From Anaerohalosphaeraceae bacterium (lineage in GTDB: Bacteria; Planctomycetota; Phycisphaerae; Sedimentisphaerales; Anaerohalosphaeraceae), in NCBI GenBank assembly GCA_037479115.1, contig JBBFLK010000006.1:38377-102376 (forward strand): DNA of 64,000 nt, given 5' to 3'. Below the pieces are notes generated by a model. That model worked only from the letters and a program-made list of their open reading frames with translations. It ran no database searches and was not told where the DNA came from. The translations under genes and the position numbers were made by a program. Positions 27,653 through 36,494 of this stretch are shown here, piece by piece (within the stretch, counting starts at the first letter, position 1; each line of letters opens with the position of its first letter).

Positions 27653-29374
27653 TTAATCCTCCATCGTGACATTGGCCACGCGCAGCACTTCATCGATGGT
27701 GGTGATGCCCGCCGCCACCTTCTCGATTCCGTCCAGGTGCAGCGGCTTCATTCCATTCTGAATTGCCGCCGCCCGCAGTTGCTTTAGGGTCGCCCCCTGC
27801 GTAATCATCTCCAGAATCTGGTCATTCGGGATAAACAGCTCATGGATGGCGATTCGTCCGATGTAGCCGGTGTTCCGACATTTCTTGCATCCAATGCCCC
27901 GGTAAAATGTCGGCAGTGAACCGACCCATTTTTCCACAGCCCGCCGAATGCCTGCCGAAGGCGTGTACTGGTCTTTGCAGGTCGGGCAGATTTTCCGGAC
28001 AAGACGCTGAGCCAGCACCCCGATCAGCGAAGCACTGACCAGATACGGCGCTACGCCCAGGTCCAGAAGACGCGTGACAGCCCCCGGGGCGTCATTTGTG
28101 TGAAGCGTTGACAGAACCAAATGCCCCGTCAGGGCCGCCTGAACGGCGATGTTGGCGGTTTCTTCATCCCGAATTTCGCCGACCATGATAATATCCGGGT
28201 CCTGACGCAGCAGAGACCGCAGGGCGCTGGCAAAGGTGAATTTGGACAATTCGTTGACCTGAAACTGGTTGACCCCGTGAATATTGCACTCGACAGGGTC
28301 TTCCACCGTGCAGATATTCACCTGTTCGCTGTTCAGCTCAGACAGAGCTGCATAGAGCGTTGTATTTTTTCCGGAGCCGGTCGGGCCGGTCACCAGCACA
28401 ATCCCATTGGGCGTCTTGATAATTTTTTTGAAGGCCTTCAGATTCTCATAACTGAATCCGAGGGACTCCAGATTGGTCAGGATTTTTCGGGTGTCGATAA
28501 TTCGGATGACAACTTTCTCCCCGTATGTGCCCGGCATGACAGACACACGCAGGTCGATAGGCCGGCCCTGCATCAGAACATGGATGCTTCCGTCCTGCGG
28601 AAGCCGCCGCTGGGCAATGTCCAGTTCGGCCATAATTTTGATGCGGGAGACAATCGCCGCATGCATCTGGTACGGCGGGCGCATCTTTTCATACAGCAGA
28701 CCGTCGACGCGATAACGAACCCGCACCTTTTTTTCATCCGGCTCAATGTGAATATCACTGGCATTTTCGTGGACGGCGCTGCAAATCAGATAATTGACCA
28801 GTTTGACGACCGGGGACTGGCCGGCAATCTCCTCCAGATTGGTAATGTCCTCCGGCAGATGCTCAATCATCGAGAAATCCTGCAGCGCCGTATCGTCAAT
28901 GATGTCGTCAATCACAAAGACGTTGGCTGCAGGCATATAGGTCTGCAGCGTGGCCTGAATATCCTTGACCGTCGCACAGACAACCTGCACACGGCACTGG
29001 CTGAGCCGCTCGATTTCCTCAATCAGAAAGACGTTGGCCGGCTCGCTGACCGCCACCGTGAGCGTATCAAACACCTTAAACAGAGGCAGAACCGAATGCT
29101 CCTCCAAAAAGTCCCGAGGCAGAATCTCCACCACAGCCGGGTCGCACAGTTTGGGCGTAATCTGGGCATACGGCAAACCGTAGGTTTCCGCCAGAGCCGA
29201 AGCAATCTGGTTTTCGGTGCAGAAATTCATCTCGACCAGCAGCTCTCCGAGCAGCCGGCTGTGGCCGGTGCGGGCCTGCTGCTGAAGCGCCTGCTCAATC
29301 TGCTCCGGCGTAACAATTCCCCGCTGCACAAGCAGCTGGCCGAGCTGAAGACGTTTTTCCGTGCCGAGTTCCAT
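27653..29374 (-). CDS. gspE: Assembly ATPase GspE/PilB
   Basis: Cytoplasmic hexameric ATPase of 573 aa that powers pseudopilus assembly. An N-terminal MshEN-type domain (LQLGQLLVQRGIVTPEQIEQ, YGLPYAQITPKL) is followed by the catalytic core: VRYRVDGLLYEKMRPP, Walker A GPTGSGKNTTLY near residue 330, Asp box TVEDPVE, Walker B DPDIIMVGEIRDEETA, His box TLHTNDAPGAVTRLLD, and a tetracysteine zinc site (KICPTCKDQY and GCKKCRNTGY). The Walker A has Asn where Thr or Ser normally binds magnesium (see findings). ATG 29374 is preferred to a GTG at 29395 on the position of GGAGG. Confidence 0.93.
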   Translation of the reverse strand: MELGTEKRLQLGQLLVQRGIVTPEQIEQALQQQARTGHSRLLGELLVEMNFCTENQIASALAETYGLPYAQITPKLCDPAVVEILPRDFLEEHSVLPLFKVFDTLTVAVSEPANVFLIEEIERLSQCRVQVVCATVKDIQATLQTYMPAANVFVIDDIIDDTALQDFSMIEHLPEDITNLEEIAGQSPVVKLVNYLICSAVHENASDIHIEPDEKKVRVRYRVDGLLYEKMRPPYQMHAAIVSRIKIMAELDIAQRRLPQDGSIHVLMQGRPIDLRVSVMPGTYGEKVVIRIIDTRKILTNLESLGFSYENLKAFKKIIKTPNGIVLVTGPTGSGKNTTLYAALSELNSEQVNICTVEDPVECNIHGVNQFQVNELSKFTFASALRSLLRQDPDIIMVGEIRDEETANIAVQAALTGHLVLSTLHTNDAPGAVTRLLDLGVAPYLVSASLIGVLAQRLVRKICPTCKDQYTPSAGIRRAVEKWVGSLPTFYRGIGCKKCRNTGYIGRIAIHELFIPNDQILEMITQGATLKQLRAAAIQNGMKPLHLDGIEKVAAGITTIDEVLRVANVTMED

Positions 29375-29391
29375 CCGGTATCGGTTCCTCC

Positions 29392-29727
29392 TCACACAAA
29401 GCTTTTCATCGCCTCCGACAGATCCGCATAGGTATCCAGTCGGGAAAGCAGACGTGTAATTTCCAGAATTTTCTGACAGGTTTCATCCAGTCCCGCCAGC
29501 TTCAGGGGCTGGTTTCGCTTCCGGCAGTCCTCGTGAAGTGTCAGCAGCTGCTCCAGCGCCGCGCTGTCCATCAGAATCACCCGGCTCATATCCAGCAGCA
29601 GTCCCCGGGGACTGGCCGTGCGGGCATTGGAAACCGCATCTTCGAATGATTTGAGTGATTCGACGGTGAACTCGCCCTGCAGCTGCAGAATCGCAATCTG
29701 GTTTTGGACCTGCACCTCAATTTTCAT
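29392..29727 (-). CDS. STAS-domain protein (anti-sigma factor antagonist-like)
   Basis: Single-domain protein of 111 aa with the SpoIIAA-like STAS fold: IAILQLQGEFTVESLKSFED, GLLLDMSRVILMDSAALEQL, LKLAGLDETCQKILEITRL. The D-S pair in VILMDSAALE corresponds to the serine phosphorylated in SpoIIAA-type antagonists. No partner anti-sigma kinase is in the window, so partner switching is an inference; the neighbouring kinase or HD-GYP protein could be the partner. Its ATG overlaps the HD-GYP stop by 4 nt (ATGA), and gspE begins 17 nt after its stop. Confidence 0.87.
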   Translation of the reverse strand: MKIEVQVQNQIAILQLQGEFTVESLKSFEDAVSNARTASPRGLLLDMSRVILMDSAALEQLLTLHEDCRKRNQPLKLAGLDETCQKILEITRLLSRLDTYADLSEAMKSFV

Positions 29728-30974
29728 CGAATGAGTGCTCCCACCGCCTTGATTCCGTATTCTTCAAAGCTGCTGTAATCCCAGGTTTCAATAAAGCCGT
29801 CCTGAATGACTTTCCAGAGGTGCTCGACGGGGCTGCCCAGAAACGCCTGCACCACAGCGGGGTCAAACTGTATCCCGCTGCCTTTTTCGACCTCGGTCAG
29901 GGCCCGCCGGATGCTCATCGCCTCCCGGTACACGCGCCGGGATGTCATCGCATCAAACGCATCCGCCAGCGCAATAATCCGGGCGCTGAGCGGAATATTC
30001 TGTCCACGAAGCCCGTCTGGATACCCCTGTCCGTCATAGCGTTCATGATGATGCAGCACACCGGGAATAATCGGACGCATCTGGGGAATCTCCGAGAGAA
30101 TGGAGGCCCCGATTTTCGGATGAGCCAGAATCACCGCCCGCTCTTCCTCCGTCAGTCGGCCCTGCTTGCGCAAGACCGTTTCGGCCACGCCGATTTTGCC
30201 GATGTCGTGCAGAAGCCCGGCCAGATAAATATGATGAATCTCCTGCTCCGAGATAGGCTGAGTTTCCTTCAGCTGTTCGGCAATCCAGCGGGCAATCAGG
30301 GCCACCCGCTCCGAGTGCCCCCGCGTGTACTGGTCTTTGGCATCAATGCTGTTAGTCAGCGCCTTCAGAGACCCGATAAACAGCTCTTTGAGGTCGTTAA
30401 ACAGCCGTCCGTTTTCAATGAAAACCGCACACTGACTGGCGACGGAATGGAACAGTTTTACATCCGTGCTGTCAAAATCGGGCTTGTTCTGAATATTGGT
30501 GGCCACCAGAAATCCGGCCATGCGGTCCGCCGGTCCGACGGGCACCGCCAGAATATTGCGAAGCCGCGGGGGCCAGACATATTTGAAGGGACCGTCCACC
30601 TGACTGTCCAGAAGGGCCTCTCGACCCGCCGTCAGTTCCGCCGTCAGATGCATCTGGAGGATATCCGCCATAGACGGTTCGACGGACAGAAGACCCGAAC
30701 CGGCACTGAGGACCAGCTGTTTGCCCGTCTCGGTCTTTCGCTCCAGAAAAACGGCGATTCCCTCCACCGGCACAATCTGCGTCAGCTGGTCGCAGGCCAG
30801 CTGCAGATAGGTCGAGCAGGACTGGTCCAGCGTCATATGGGTGCTGAGGTTGTAGAGCAGCATAATCTGCTCATAGCACTCCGAGAGCTCCGTGCTGAGC
30901 TTCTCCAGATGCTTTTCCAGCAGAGCCGGGTCATCCCGCAGGTACTGATTCAATGAGGCATCCATTCGCGACAT
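29724..30974 (-). CDS. GAF and HD-GYP domain protein (probable cyclic-di-GMP phosphodiesterase)
   Basis: Soluble protein of 416 aa. A coiled-coil start (1-45), a GAF sensor domain (about 55-195; QIVPVEGIAVFLERK, ILAVPVGPADRMAGFLVATN, VASQCAVFIENGRLFNDLKE) and an HD-GYP phosphodiesterase domain (about 205-390): RGHSERVALIARWIAEQL, GLLHDIGKIGVAE, LAHPKIGASIL, HHHERYDGQGYPDGLRGQNI, ALADAFDAMTSRRVY. All metal-binding His/Asp residues and the GYP loop are present, so hydrolysis of cyclic di-GMP is expected. Start: ATG 30974 or 30965 (AAAGG fits the second better). It ends overlapping the STAS gene, linking second-messenger control to the secretion operon. Confidence 0.9.
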   Translation of the reverse strand: MSRMDASLNQYLRDDPALLEKHLEKLSTELSECYEQIMLLYNLSTHMTLDQSCSTYLQLACDQLTQIVPVEGIAVFLERKTETGKQLVLSAGSGLLSVEPSMADILQMHLTAELTAGREALLDSQVDGPFKYVWPPRLRNILAVPVGPADRMAGFLVATNIQNKPDFDSTDVKLFHSVASQCAVFIENGRLFNDLKELFIGSLKALTNSIDAKDQYTRGHSERVALIARWIAEQLKETQPISEQEIHHIYLAGLLHDIGKIGVAETVLRKQGRLTEEERAVILAHPKIGASILSEIPQMRPIIPGVLHHHERYDGQGYPDGLRGQNIPLSARIIALADAFDAMTSRRVYREAMSIRRALTEVEKGSGIQFDPAVVQAFLGSPVEHLWKVIQDGFIETWDYSSFEEYGIKAVGALIR

Positions 30975-31004
30975 CCTTTTCTCTCGAGGAACGGGGGTTG
31001 ACGG

Positions 31005-31388
31005 TCAGACACCAGCTCGCTGAGCCAGCACATCCTCCACACAATGAAGCACTTCCCGCGGACTGAAGGGCTTGCTCAGGCACGCCGCCACCCGCAGGGC
31101 CTCCTTCTGCTGCGGGTCCACGGCAAATCCTCGCGCCGTCAGCAGGAGCACCGGTGTGTCCGCCGTACTCGGATTGTGCCGAAGTTTCTCAATCAGCTCC
31201 AGCCCCGTCATAGCCGGCATCTGATAATCCGTGATAATCACATCCGGACGATGCTCACAGGCCAGCTGATAGGCCTGACTGCCGTTATCGGCCGTATAGA
31301 CCTCAAACCCGTTATTCCGCAGTTTGATGGCCACGACCTGGACAATGTGGAATTCATCATCCACAACCAGCGCTTTTCGTTCCGCCAT
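31005..31388 (-). CDS. CheY-like single-domain response regulator
   Basis: Receiver domain only, 127 aa: ALVVDDEFHIVQVVAIKL (acidic pair), phosphoacceptor D54 in VIITDYQMPAMTGLELIEKL, VLLLTARGF (conserved Thr), and CLSKPFSPREVL (conserved Lys). No output domain, so it must act by protein contact, perhaps on the HD-GYP, STAS or ATPase proteins downstream. ATG 31388 is set by AGGAG 8-10 nt upstream; the start falls 37 nt after the kinase stop, and the kinase is the obvious phosphodonor. Confidence 0.9.
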   Translation of the reverse strand: MAERKALVVDDEFHIVQVVAIKLRNNGFEVYTADNGSQAYQLACEHRPDVIITDYQMPAMTGLELIEKLRHNPSTADTPVLLLTARGFAVDPQQKEALRVAACLSKPFSPREVLHCVEDVLAQRAGV

Positions 31389-31425
31389 ATCTTGTTCTCC
31401 TGTTTTTCTGCAGCCGCCGGAACCG

Positions 31426-32820
31426 TCAGGACGGGCTGCCCGCTGAAACAGCGGCACAGCCGGTCCTCACCAGCGGCAGTTCAAACCCGAATGTACTTCC
31501 CTGTCCGACAACACTGGACACAAAGACCCTGCCTCCGTGTACTGTTTCGACAATCTGCTTGACCAAATTCAGTCCCAATCCGGTTCCTTTAGCCATATGG
31601 TTGTTGGCCTGGACCCGATAAAATTTCTCAAATACCCGCCCCAGTTCTTCCGGCGGAATCCCGACGCCTGTATCCGAAACGCTCACGGTCAGCCGCCCAT
31701 CCGCCTCATTCACTTCCAGGCCCACCGTAATTGTCCCGCCGGCGGGGGTGTATTTGACGGCATTGCTGAGCAGGTTGATGACGGCCTGCGACATCATGTC
31801 CCGGTCCACATAAACCTGGTCGTAGAGAATCGGGGCCGGGGCGCGAACGGTGATATTCTTTTCCTGCGCATAGCTTTGAATCATCTCCACGGCATCGCGA
31901 ACAATCAAAGCCATGCTCTGACAGCTTCGGTTGACCTTAATTAAGCCCGATTCTATCCGGGAGATATTCAGAATATCCTCAATCAGGCGGTTCAGCCGAA
32001 GGGCCTGGCTTTGGATAATCGAGCAGAACTGCCGAATCATTTCGGGTTCCCGAGCTTCTCCGTCCACCAGCATTTCAGCATAGGCATTGATGGAAGCCAG
32101 CGGCGTTTTCAGCTCATGGGAAACATGACTGACAAACTCATTTTTCATCTGGGAGATTTCCCGTTCGCGGCTGATGTCATGAAGAACCGCTACCACGCCG
32201 CCGCTGGTTGCGACCGATTCATCCAGACAGGAGAGAACCGCCTCAAAAAAGTGCTGCTGCCCCTGGAGCTCCATCGTGAATTCATGGCGGACATGACGGA
32301 TGCGTCCGTTTCGGCACCGCTGAATCTTTTCCCGGAGCTGTCCGGCCGGCTCCGGTTCGTCCGGGAACCTCTGAGGCTGCCCGCCCGCGTCCAGATTCAG
32401 CAGCTCCCGTGCTGCCGGATTGGCAAAAAGCACCTGATCCTGTTCATCGACCACCAGCACGGCATCGCGAATGCTTTCCAGAACGGCCTGCCCCCAGGCA
32501 TGCTGCCTTCGAAGCATCTGGAGTTCCAGACGAAGCCGGCTGTTTTCCTGCCGAACCTGTTCAATCTCCCCGCGATATGCGGTATCCCGGTCCTGAAGCG
32601 GCACAGAATCCGAGGCCTGGCCGGTTCGAATCAGAATCTCCGGATTTTTGAGCAGTTTCCAGAGGCTCCATCCCAAAAGAACCGCCGCCAGAACAGCCGC
32701 CGGCCAGAGACACCAGACCGCCGCCGTTCCCGGAAAAAAGATGCAGAAACCTCCGGCAGCGGTCAAAAGGACCGTCGTGCCTGCCCAGAGCCCCATCAGA
32801 ATGCCTGTCGCCTGTTTCAT
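31426..32820 (-). CDS. Membrane sensor histidine kinase with PAS domain
   Basis: Kinase of 464 aa. Two N-terminal transmembrane helices (LMGLWAGTTVLLTAAGGFCI and CLWPAAVLAAVLLGWSLW) with almost no periplasmic loop are followed by a short coiled coil, a PAS domain (about 105-215; DAVLVVDEQDQVLFANPAAR), HisKA with the phospho-His in FVSHVSHELKTPLASINAYA, and HATPase with NLLSNAVKYTPAGG, VSVSDTGVGIPPEELGRVFE and KGTGLGLNLVKQIVETVHGG. It resembles PhoR/ResE-type kinases. ATG 32820 is used; TTG 32829 has no ribosome site. It likely phosphorylates the CheY-like protein encoded next. Confidence 0.9.
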   Translation of the reverse strand: MKQATGILMGLWAGTTVLLTAAGGFCIFFPGTAAVWCLWPAAVLAAVLLGWSLWKLLKNPEILIRTGQASDSVPLQDRDTAYRGEIEQVRQENSRLRLELQMLRRQHAWGQAVLESIRDAVLVVDEQDQVLFANPAARELLNLDAGGQPQRFPDEPEPAGQLREKIQRCRNGRIRHVRHEFTMELQGQQHFFEAVLSCLDESVATSGGVVAVLHDISREREISQMKNEFVSHVSHELKTPLASINAYAEMLVDGEAREPEMIRQFCSIIQSQALRLNRLIEDILNISRIESGLIKVNRSCQSMALIVRDAVEMIQSYAQEKNITVRAPAPILYDQVYVDRDMMSQAVINLLSNAVKYTPAGGTITVGLEVNEADGRLTVSVSDTGVGIPPEELGRVFEKFYRVQANNHMAKGTGLGLNLVKQIVETVHGGRVFVSSVVGQGSTFGFELPLVRTGCAAVSAGSPS

Positions 32821-32870
32821 AGACCGCAAAAACCGTGTTTCACCGGCAAACCCATCATTCGCCGAAACTG

Positions 32871-34073
32871 CTACAGCGTCTTCTTTTCCGGCTCGGTAAA
32901 AAGACGAATCAGCGGACTGTCCGGATTCAGCTGACTGGCCTTCTCAAAGGCACTGCGTGCGAGCGCATTCTGTCCCAGCCGCTGATAGCAAAGCCCGCTC
33001 ATCCACCAGCCGAAGGCCTCCCATTTGGAATCGAGACACACCTTTTGGAAGAGCGCAACGGCCTCGGCATAATTGTTTTTCAAATAGAGGGCGCAAGCCG
33101 TCACCACCTGAGCATCCATCAGACCCGGCTGAAGCTGAAGGGCCTTTTGCCCGCAATACAGAGCCCGATCCGGAAGGTCTGCACCGAGAGCAGCCTGTCC
33201 CATCTCCAGCCACACCTGCGGGTCATCCCGGCGCAAGACACTGAGCTCGTCATACCACTTCAGAGCCGCCGCATACCGTCCGGCCTGCAGCGTACAGTAG
33301 CTCAGCCAGCGGAGCGTCATCTGACGCCGCTCCTGGCCGGCTTGAATCCGATACAGCTTCTCAAACAGCTCCGCCGCCGGCACCCACAGCTGACGGTCCA
33401 TATAATGCAGCCCGACCGCCTCGAGCACACGGGGATTATCCCCCTGCCTCCAGAGGGCCTCCTTGTACAGGGCGGCGGCCCGTTCTCCATCGCCGCTCCG
33501 CTGAGCCAAATCCGCAGCCGTCAGCAGCAAATCGGTGTCGTAAGGCAGGGTTCGGCGTTTGGTTTCAATCAGGTCAAGGGCCTGCTCAATCCGTCCTAGC
33601 CGTACATAGCAATGACTGAGGGTCAAAATATACTCCACCTGCAGAGGCTTCAGTTCGACGGTTTTGCCGAGAGATTTGGCGGCCTCCTCCAGCCGTCCCT
33701 GTTCGAGAGCCGTCAATCCCAAAGCAAACCACGCCTCATCCATTTGAGGAGCCCCATCCACCGCCTTTTTCAGACAGGCCTGTGCGGCCGGCAGACGGCC
33801 CTCCGCCAAATGCACGCGGGCCAGCAGATAGTTGACCTCCGGATGCTCCGGTTCGGTCTGGATATATTTGACCAGAAGCTTCTTGGCTTCTTCGACCTGC
33901 CCTCGGTCCAGCAATCCGCGAACCGCCGCCAGATTAGGCCCGATGGAGGATTTTTCCCAGGTCTTGAGCATCTGCTCTTTCTTGGACGTACGGCCGGATG
34001 CGGCACAGCCGCTCCAGACGCCGCATACTCCCGCCAGAATCAGCAGCAAAATTGTCTGTTTTGTCCGTTCCAT
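32871..34073 (-). CDS. TPR-repeat lipoprotein of the secretion operon
   Basis: Lipoprotein of 400 aa: signal TILLLILAGVCGVWSGC with the lipobox Cys at residue 24. The rest is tetratricopeptide repeats (PEHPEVNYLLARVHLAEGRL, MDEAWFALGLTALEQGRLEE, DDPQVWLEMGQAALGADLPD, FGWWMSGLCYQRLGQNALAR). A TPR lipoprotein next to the secretin gene is reminiscent of the pilotin PilF/PilW, which guides the secretin to the outer membrane (inference from context and architecture). AGGAGT stands before the ATG. An 86-nt spacer with a hairpin separates it from gspD. Confidence 0.85.
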   Translation of the reverse strand: MERTKQTILLLILAGVCGVWSGCAASGRTSKKEQMLKTWEKSSIGPNLAAVRGLLDRGQVEEAKKLLVKYIQTEPEHPEVNYLLARVHLAEGRLPAAQACLKKAVDGAPQMDEAWFALGLTALEQGRLEEAAKSLGKTVELKPLQVEYILTLSHCYVRLGRIEQALDLIETKRRTLPYDTDLLLTAADLAQRSGDGERAAALYKEALWRQGDNPRVLEAVGLHYMDRQLWVPAAELFEKLYRIQAGQERRQMTLRWLSYCTLQAGRYAAALKWYDELSVLRRDDPQVWLEMGQAALGADLPDRALYCGQKALQLQPGLMDAQVVTACALYLKNNYAEAVALFQKVCLDSKWEAFGWWMSGLCYQRLGQNALARSAFEKASQLNPDSPLIRLFTEPEKKTL

Positions 34074-34109
34074 CGCATACTCCTGTCTTCAGAACTCCTT
34101 TCACAAAAG

Positions 34110-34145
34110 CCTCCGGCTGCCTGCCTCTGGGCCGACAGCCGGAGG
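34110..34145 (-). other. Intra-operon hairpin between gspD and the TPR lipoprotein gene
   Basis: CCTCCGGCTG (34110-34119) and CAGCCGGAGG (34136-34145) form a 10-bp GC-rich stem with a 16-nt loop, followed on the minus strand by CTTTTG. Possible partial terminator or mRNA 3'-end protector for the gspD message; the T run is too short for a confident terminator. Confidence 0.45.
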
Positions 34146-34159
34146 AACACAGTCATCGT

Positions 34160-35863
34160 TTACCAGCGAAACCACTTGCCGGATTCTTCCCGTTCAATCT
34201 TCTGAAGCATCAGACGCTCCATCTGCTGGGCCGCCTGAGGCTGCGTCTCCCGGAGAATCCGCTCCCGAAGCCGGATGGCCTCGAGGTAATTGCGGTGGAT
34301 CGTCAGGATATTGTTCAGCTCGGTCATAGCGCTGTTGTAATCCCCGTTCAGATAATACTGAACCGCCCGAGCATACCGGTCTTCATCAATCTTGACCCGG
34401 CTCATCCAGTACAAATTGCTGCGGGCCTCATGAGCCAGACGCTGGACATCCTCCAGACGCTCCGCACCCTGGGCCTGCTCAGGCCGCTGGATGATATGAG
34501 GAGTAATCAGGATAATCAGCTCCACCCGGGTTGAATTGTCGGAGACCCCGCGGAACAGTTCTCCGATGACAGGAATATCCCCGACGATAGGCACCTGATT
34601 GCGGGACAGATTGGTGCTTTCCTTGAACAATCCGCCCAGAACAATCGTCTGCCCGTCCCGCACCATCACATTGGTCATAATTTCCGTCTTGGTTTTCTTG
34701 GGCAGCTGAGTACTGCCGAACTGAACAATTTCCCCATTGCTTTGTTCAGGCCGGATTTCCATTCGAATCAGACCGTCCTTGCCGATGAAAGGCCGAAACT
34801 CGAGCACAGTACCGCTTTCCAGAAACTCCACCCGTTGGGTGGCGGTGCCGCCTTCGGCCACATTCGTTAAGGACTGATATCCTTCTTCTTTACCGATAAT
34901 CAGCTTGCCGGCCTGTTTGTTGAGGGCCAGAATCTTCGGATTGGCCATAATGGTCAAATCCGAGATGGTTTCGACGGCCTTGATCAGTGCGGCGATATTA
35001 TCGAAGGTCACACCCACGGTAATTCCGGAGGCATTGGTTCCGGTTACAGCGGGGGCAAAACCGCCCTGGTAAAAACCGCCGGTGCCCATATCAATCGTCA
35101 CGCCGGGCACATTCGACCAGTCAATGCCGAATTTGGTGGCTTCCGTCAGGGTAGCTTCCATCACCGTTACTTCCAGCAGCACCTGAAGAGGCTCAACATC
35201 CACATCAGCCAGCACTTCCCGAATCCGCCTGATGTTTTCCGGATAATCAGACACAACCAGCCGGTCGTGAATGGCCAGCGAATCACCGCCCTGGCCGGGG
35301 GTTGTGTTCCGCTGAGCCGGACTGGTCACCCCCAGCTGTCCGAACTCACTCAGGAGAGGTTCGGCCAGCTTCTTGGCCTCTTCCGCATTGATGTAGTACA
35401 GCGGAATCACCGCGTATTCAAACCGCGTCTTGTCCGCACGGAATTCCTCGTTGGTGTAAATCTTGACGAAGTTGCCCTTGATTTCATACTTGTGCGTGCC
35501 GAGAATGGCCTGGAGAGCCTCTTCAAACGTCACATCATACAGGTTGGTAACCGTCACAGTTCCGTCCACCCGGGCCGAAGGCACAATGTTTTTGTGGTAC
35601 ATCTGCGCCAGCATCTGCAGGGCATCGCGAATCGGCATATCTTTGCGGAAACTGATGCTCTGAACCGACTGCATCGAAAACGAAGGCGACGGGGATGCCT
35701 CCGCCGGAGCAGCCGCCTCCGCGGCTTCCGCCGGCGCTGCGCCTTCATTTTCCTGACCGATCACAAGTGCCGTCAAGCCCAGCACCGCCAGCAGCCAAAC
35801 GCTGAAGGCCGTCAGGTAAGTTCGGAATTTCAATTTTTTCTGCTTTCTACGCTGAGTCTTCAT
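34160..35863 (-). CDS. gspD: Type II secretion / type IV pilus secretin GspD/PilQ
   Basis: Outer-membrane secretin of 567 aa. A long basic leader (KTQRRKQKKLKFRTYLTAFS then a hydrophobic run) and an Ala/Pro/Glu-rich linker (40-65) are followed by an N0/STN-like domain (SFRKDMPIRDALQMLAQMYH, VTVTNLYDVTFEEALQAILG), an N1-like domain (RLVVSDYPENIRRIREVLAD), and the secretin core (VEPLQVLLEVTVMEATLTEA, ILALNKQAGKLIIGKEEGYQ, TVLEFRPFIGKDGLIRMEI, VPIVGDIPVIGELFRGVSDN, VELIILITPHII). After the core is a 115-residue helical, TPR-like tail (YYLNGDYNSAMTELNNIL) in place of a typical S domain. AAGGCGG precedes the ATG. Confidence 0.93.
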   Translation of the reverse strand: MKTQRRKQKKLKFRTYLTAFSVWLLAVLGLTALVIGQENEGAAPAEAAEAAAPAEASPSPSFSMQSVQSISFRKDMPIRDALQMLAQMYHKNIVPSARVDGTVTVTNLYDVTFEEALQAILGTHKYEIKGNFVKIYTNEEFRADKTRFEYAVIPLYYINAEEAKKLAEPLLSEFGQLGVTSPAQRNTTPGQGGDSLAIHDRLVVSDYPENIRRIREVLADVDVEPLQVLLEVTVMEATLTEATKFGIDWSNVPGVTIDMGTGGFYQGGFAPAVTGTNASGITVGVTFDNIAALIKAVETISDLTIMANPKILALNKQAGKLIIGKEEGYQSLTNVAEGGTATQRVEFLESGTVLEFRPFIGKDGLIRMEIRPEQSNGEIVQFGSTQLPKKTKTEIMTNVMVRDGQTIVLGGLFKESTNLSRNQVPIVGDIPVIGELFRGVSDNSTRVELIILITPHIIQRPEQAQGAERLEDVQRLAHEARSNLYWMSRVKIDEDRYARAVQYYLNGDYNSAMTELNNILTIHRNYLEAIRLRERILRETQPQAAQQMERLMLQKIEREESGKWFRW

Positions 35864-35879
35864 AAAACACCGCCTTTCC

Positions 35880-36494
35880 TTAATCGAGCCACTCCGAAGA
35901 GGGCATTTTCACCGTCAAAACGTTATCCAGACAGTCAAACTGGACTTCCTGGGTTCCTATCTCCCGCACTCTCAATTCATAAATCTCCCCTTTTTCTCTG
36001 ATTTTCAGGGTTCCTCCCCGGGACAAAACCACTCCGTTTACACACACCTGCACCGGCACACCGCCGGGGTCTTTAATAACCGCCTGCAGCAGCAGCTGTC
36101 CGGCGATTTTTTCCAGCAGCCCTTTCTGTATCGCCGCGGTCGAATCCGCCGGCTCCTGAACTGAAACCGAGCTCTGAATTTCTGCAGGAAACCACTTGGC
36201 AGGGGCAAAAACAAAAGGATTTGTTTCCGTCCGGCCGTGTCGTTCGGACTCCACAGGCAGCGGCCTTGCTTCGATAAGCAGCTTCGGCGCTGCAGGCTCT
36301 TCAGCAGACCGCTCGGCCGGTCCCGATAAAAGACTCTGGGCCTGGGCCTCTTCCGGACCGCTGCGCCCTCTCAAAAAAACCCGAAGCCACAAAACCGCCA
36401 TGACCAGCAGAAGCACCGCCGCCAGAACAGCCTTCGGGTTCATGGTTCCTGCGAGCACTCCGATGCTCCTGACTGCGTGTCCATGTCGCCTCAT
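35880..36494 (-). CDS. PilP/GspC-like inner-membrane protein of the secretion system
   Basis: Protein of 204 aa with one transmembrane helix (about 20-40, AVLAAVLLLVMAVLWLRVFL), a Pro/Glu-rich linker, and a small C-terminal beta domain (about 125-200: GQLLLQAVIKDPGGVPVQVC, GTLKIREKGEIYELRVREIG, QFDCLDNVLTVKM). The order TM, linker, beta domain and the position between pilO and gspD match PilP or GspC, which link the platform to the secretin; sequence similarity is weak. ATG 36494 overlaps the pilO stop (ATGA); ATG 36443 with AGGA upstream is an alternative start. Confidence 0.65.
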   Translation of the reverse strand: MRRHGHAVRSIGVLAGTMNPKAVLAAVLLLVMAVLWLRVFLRGRSGPEEAQAQSLLSGPAERSAEEPAAPKLLIEARPLPVESERHGRTETNPFVFAPAKWFPAEIQSSVSVQEPADSTAAIQKGLLEKIAGQLLLQAVIKDPGGVPVQVCVNGVVLSRGGTLKIREKGEIYELRVREIGTQEVQFDCLDNVLTVKMPSSEWLD

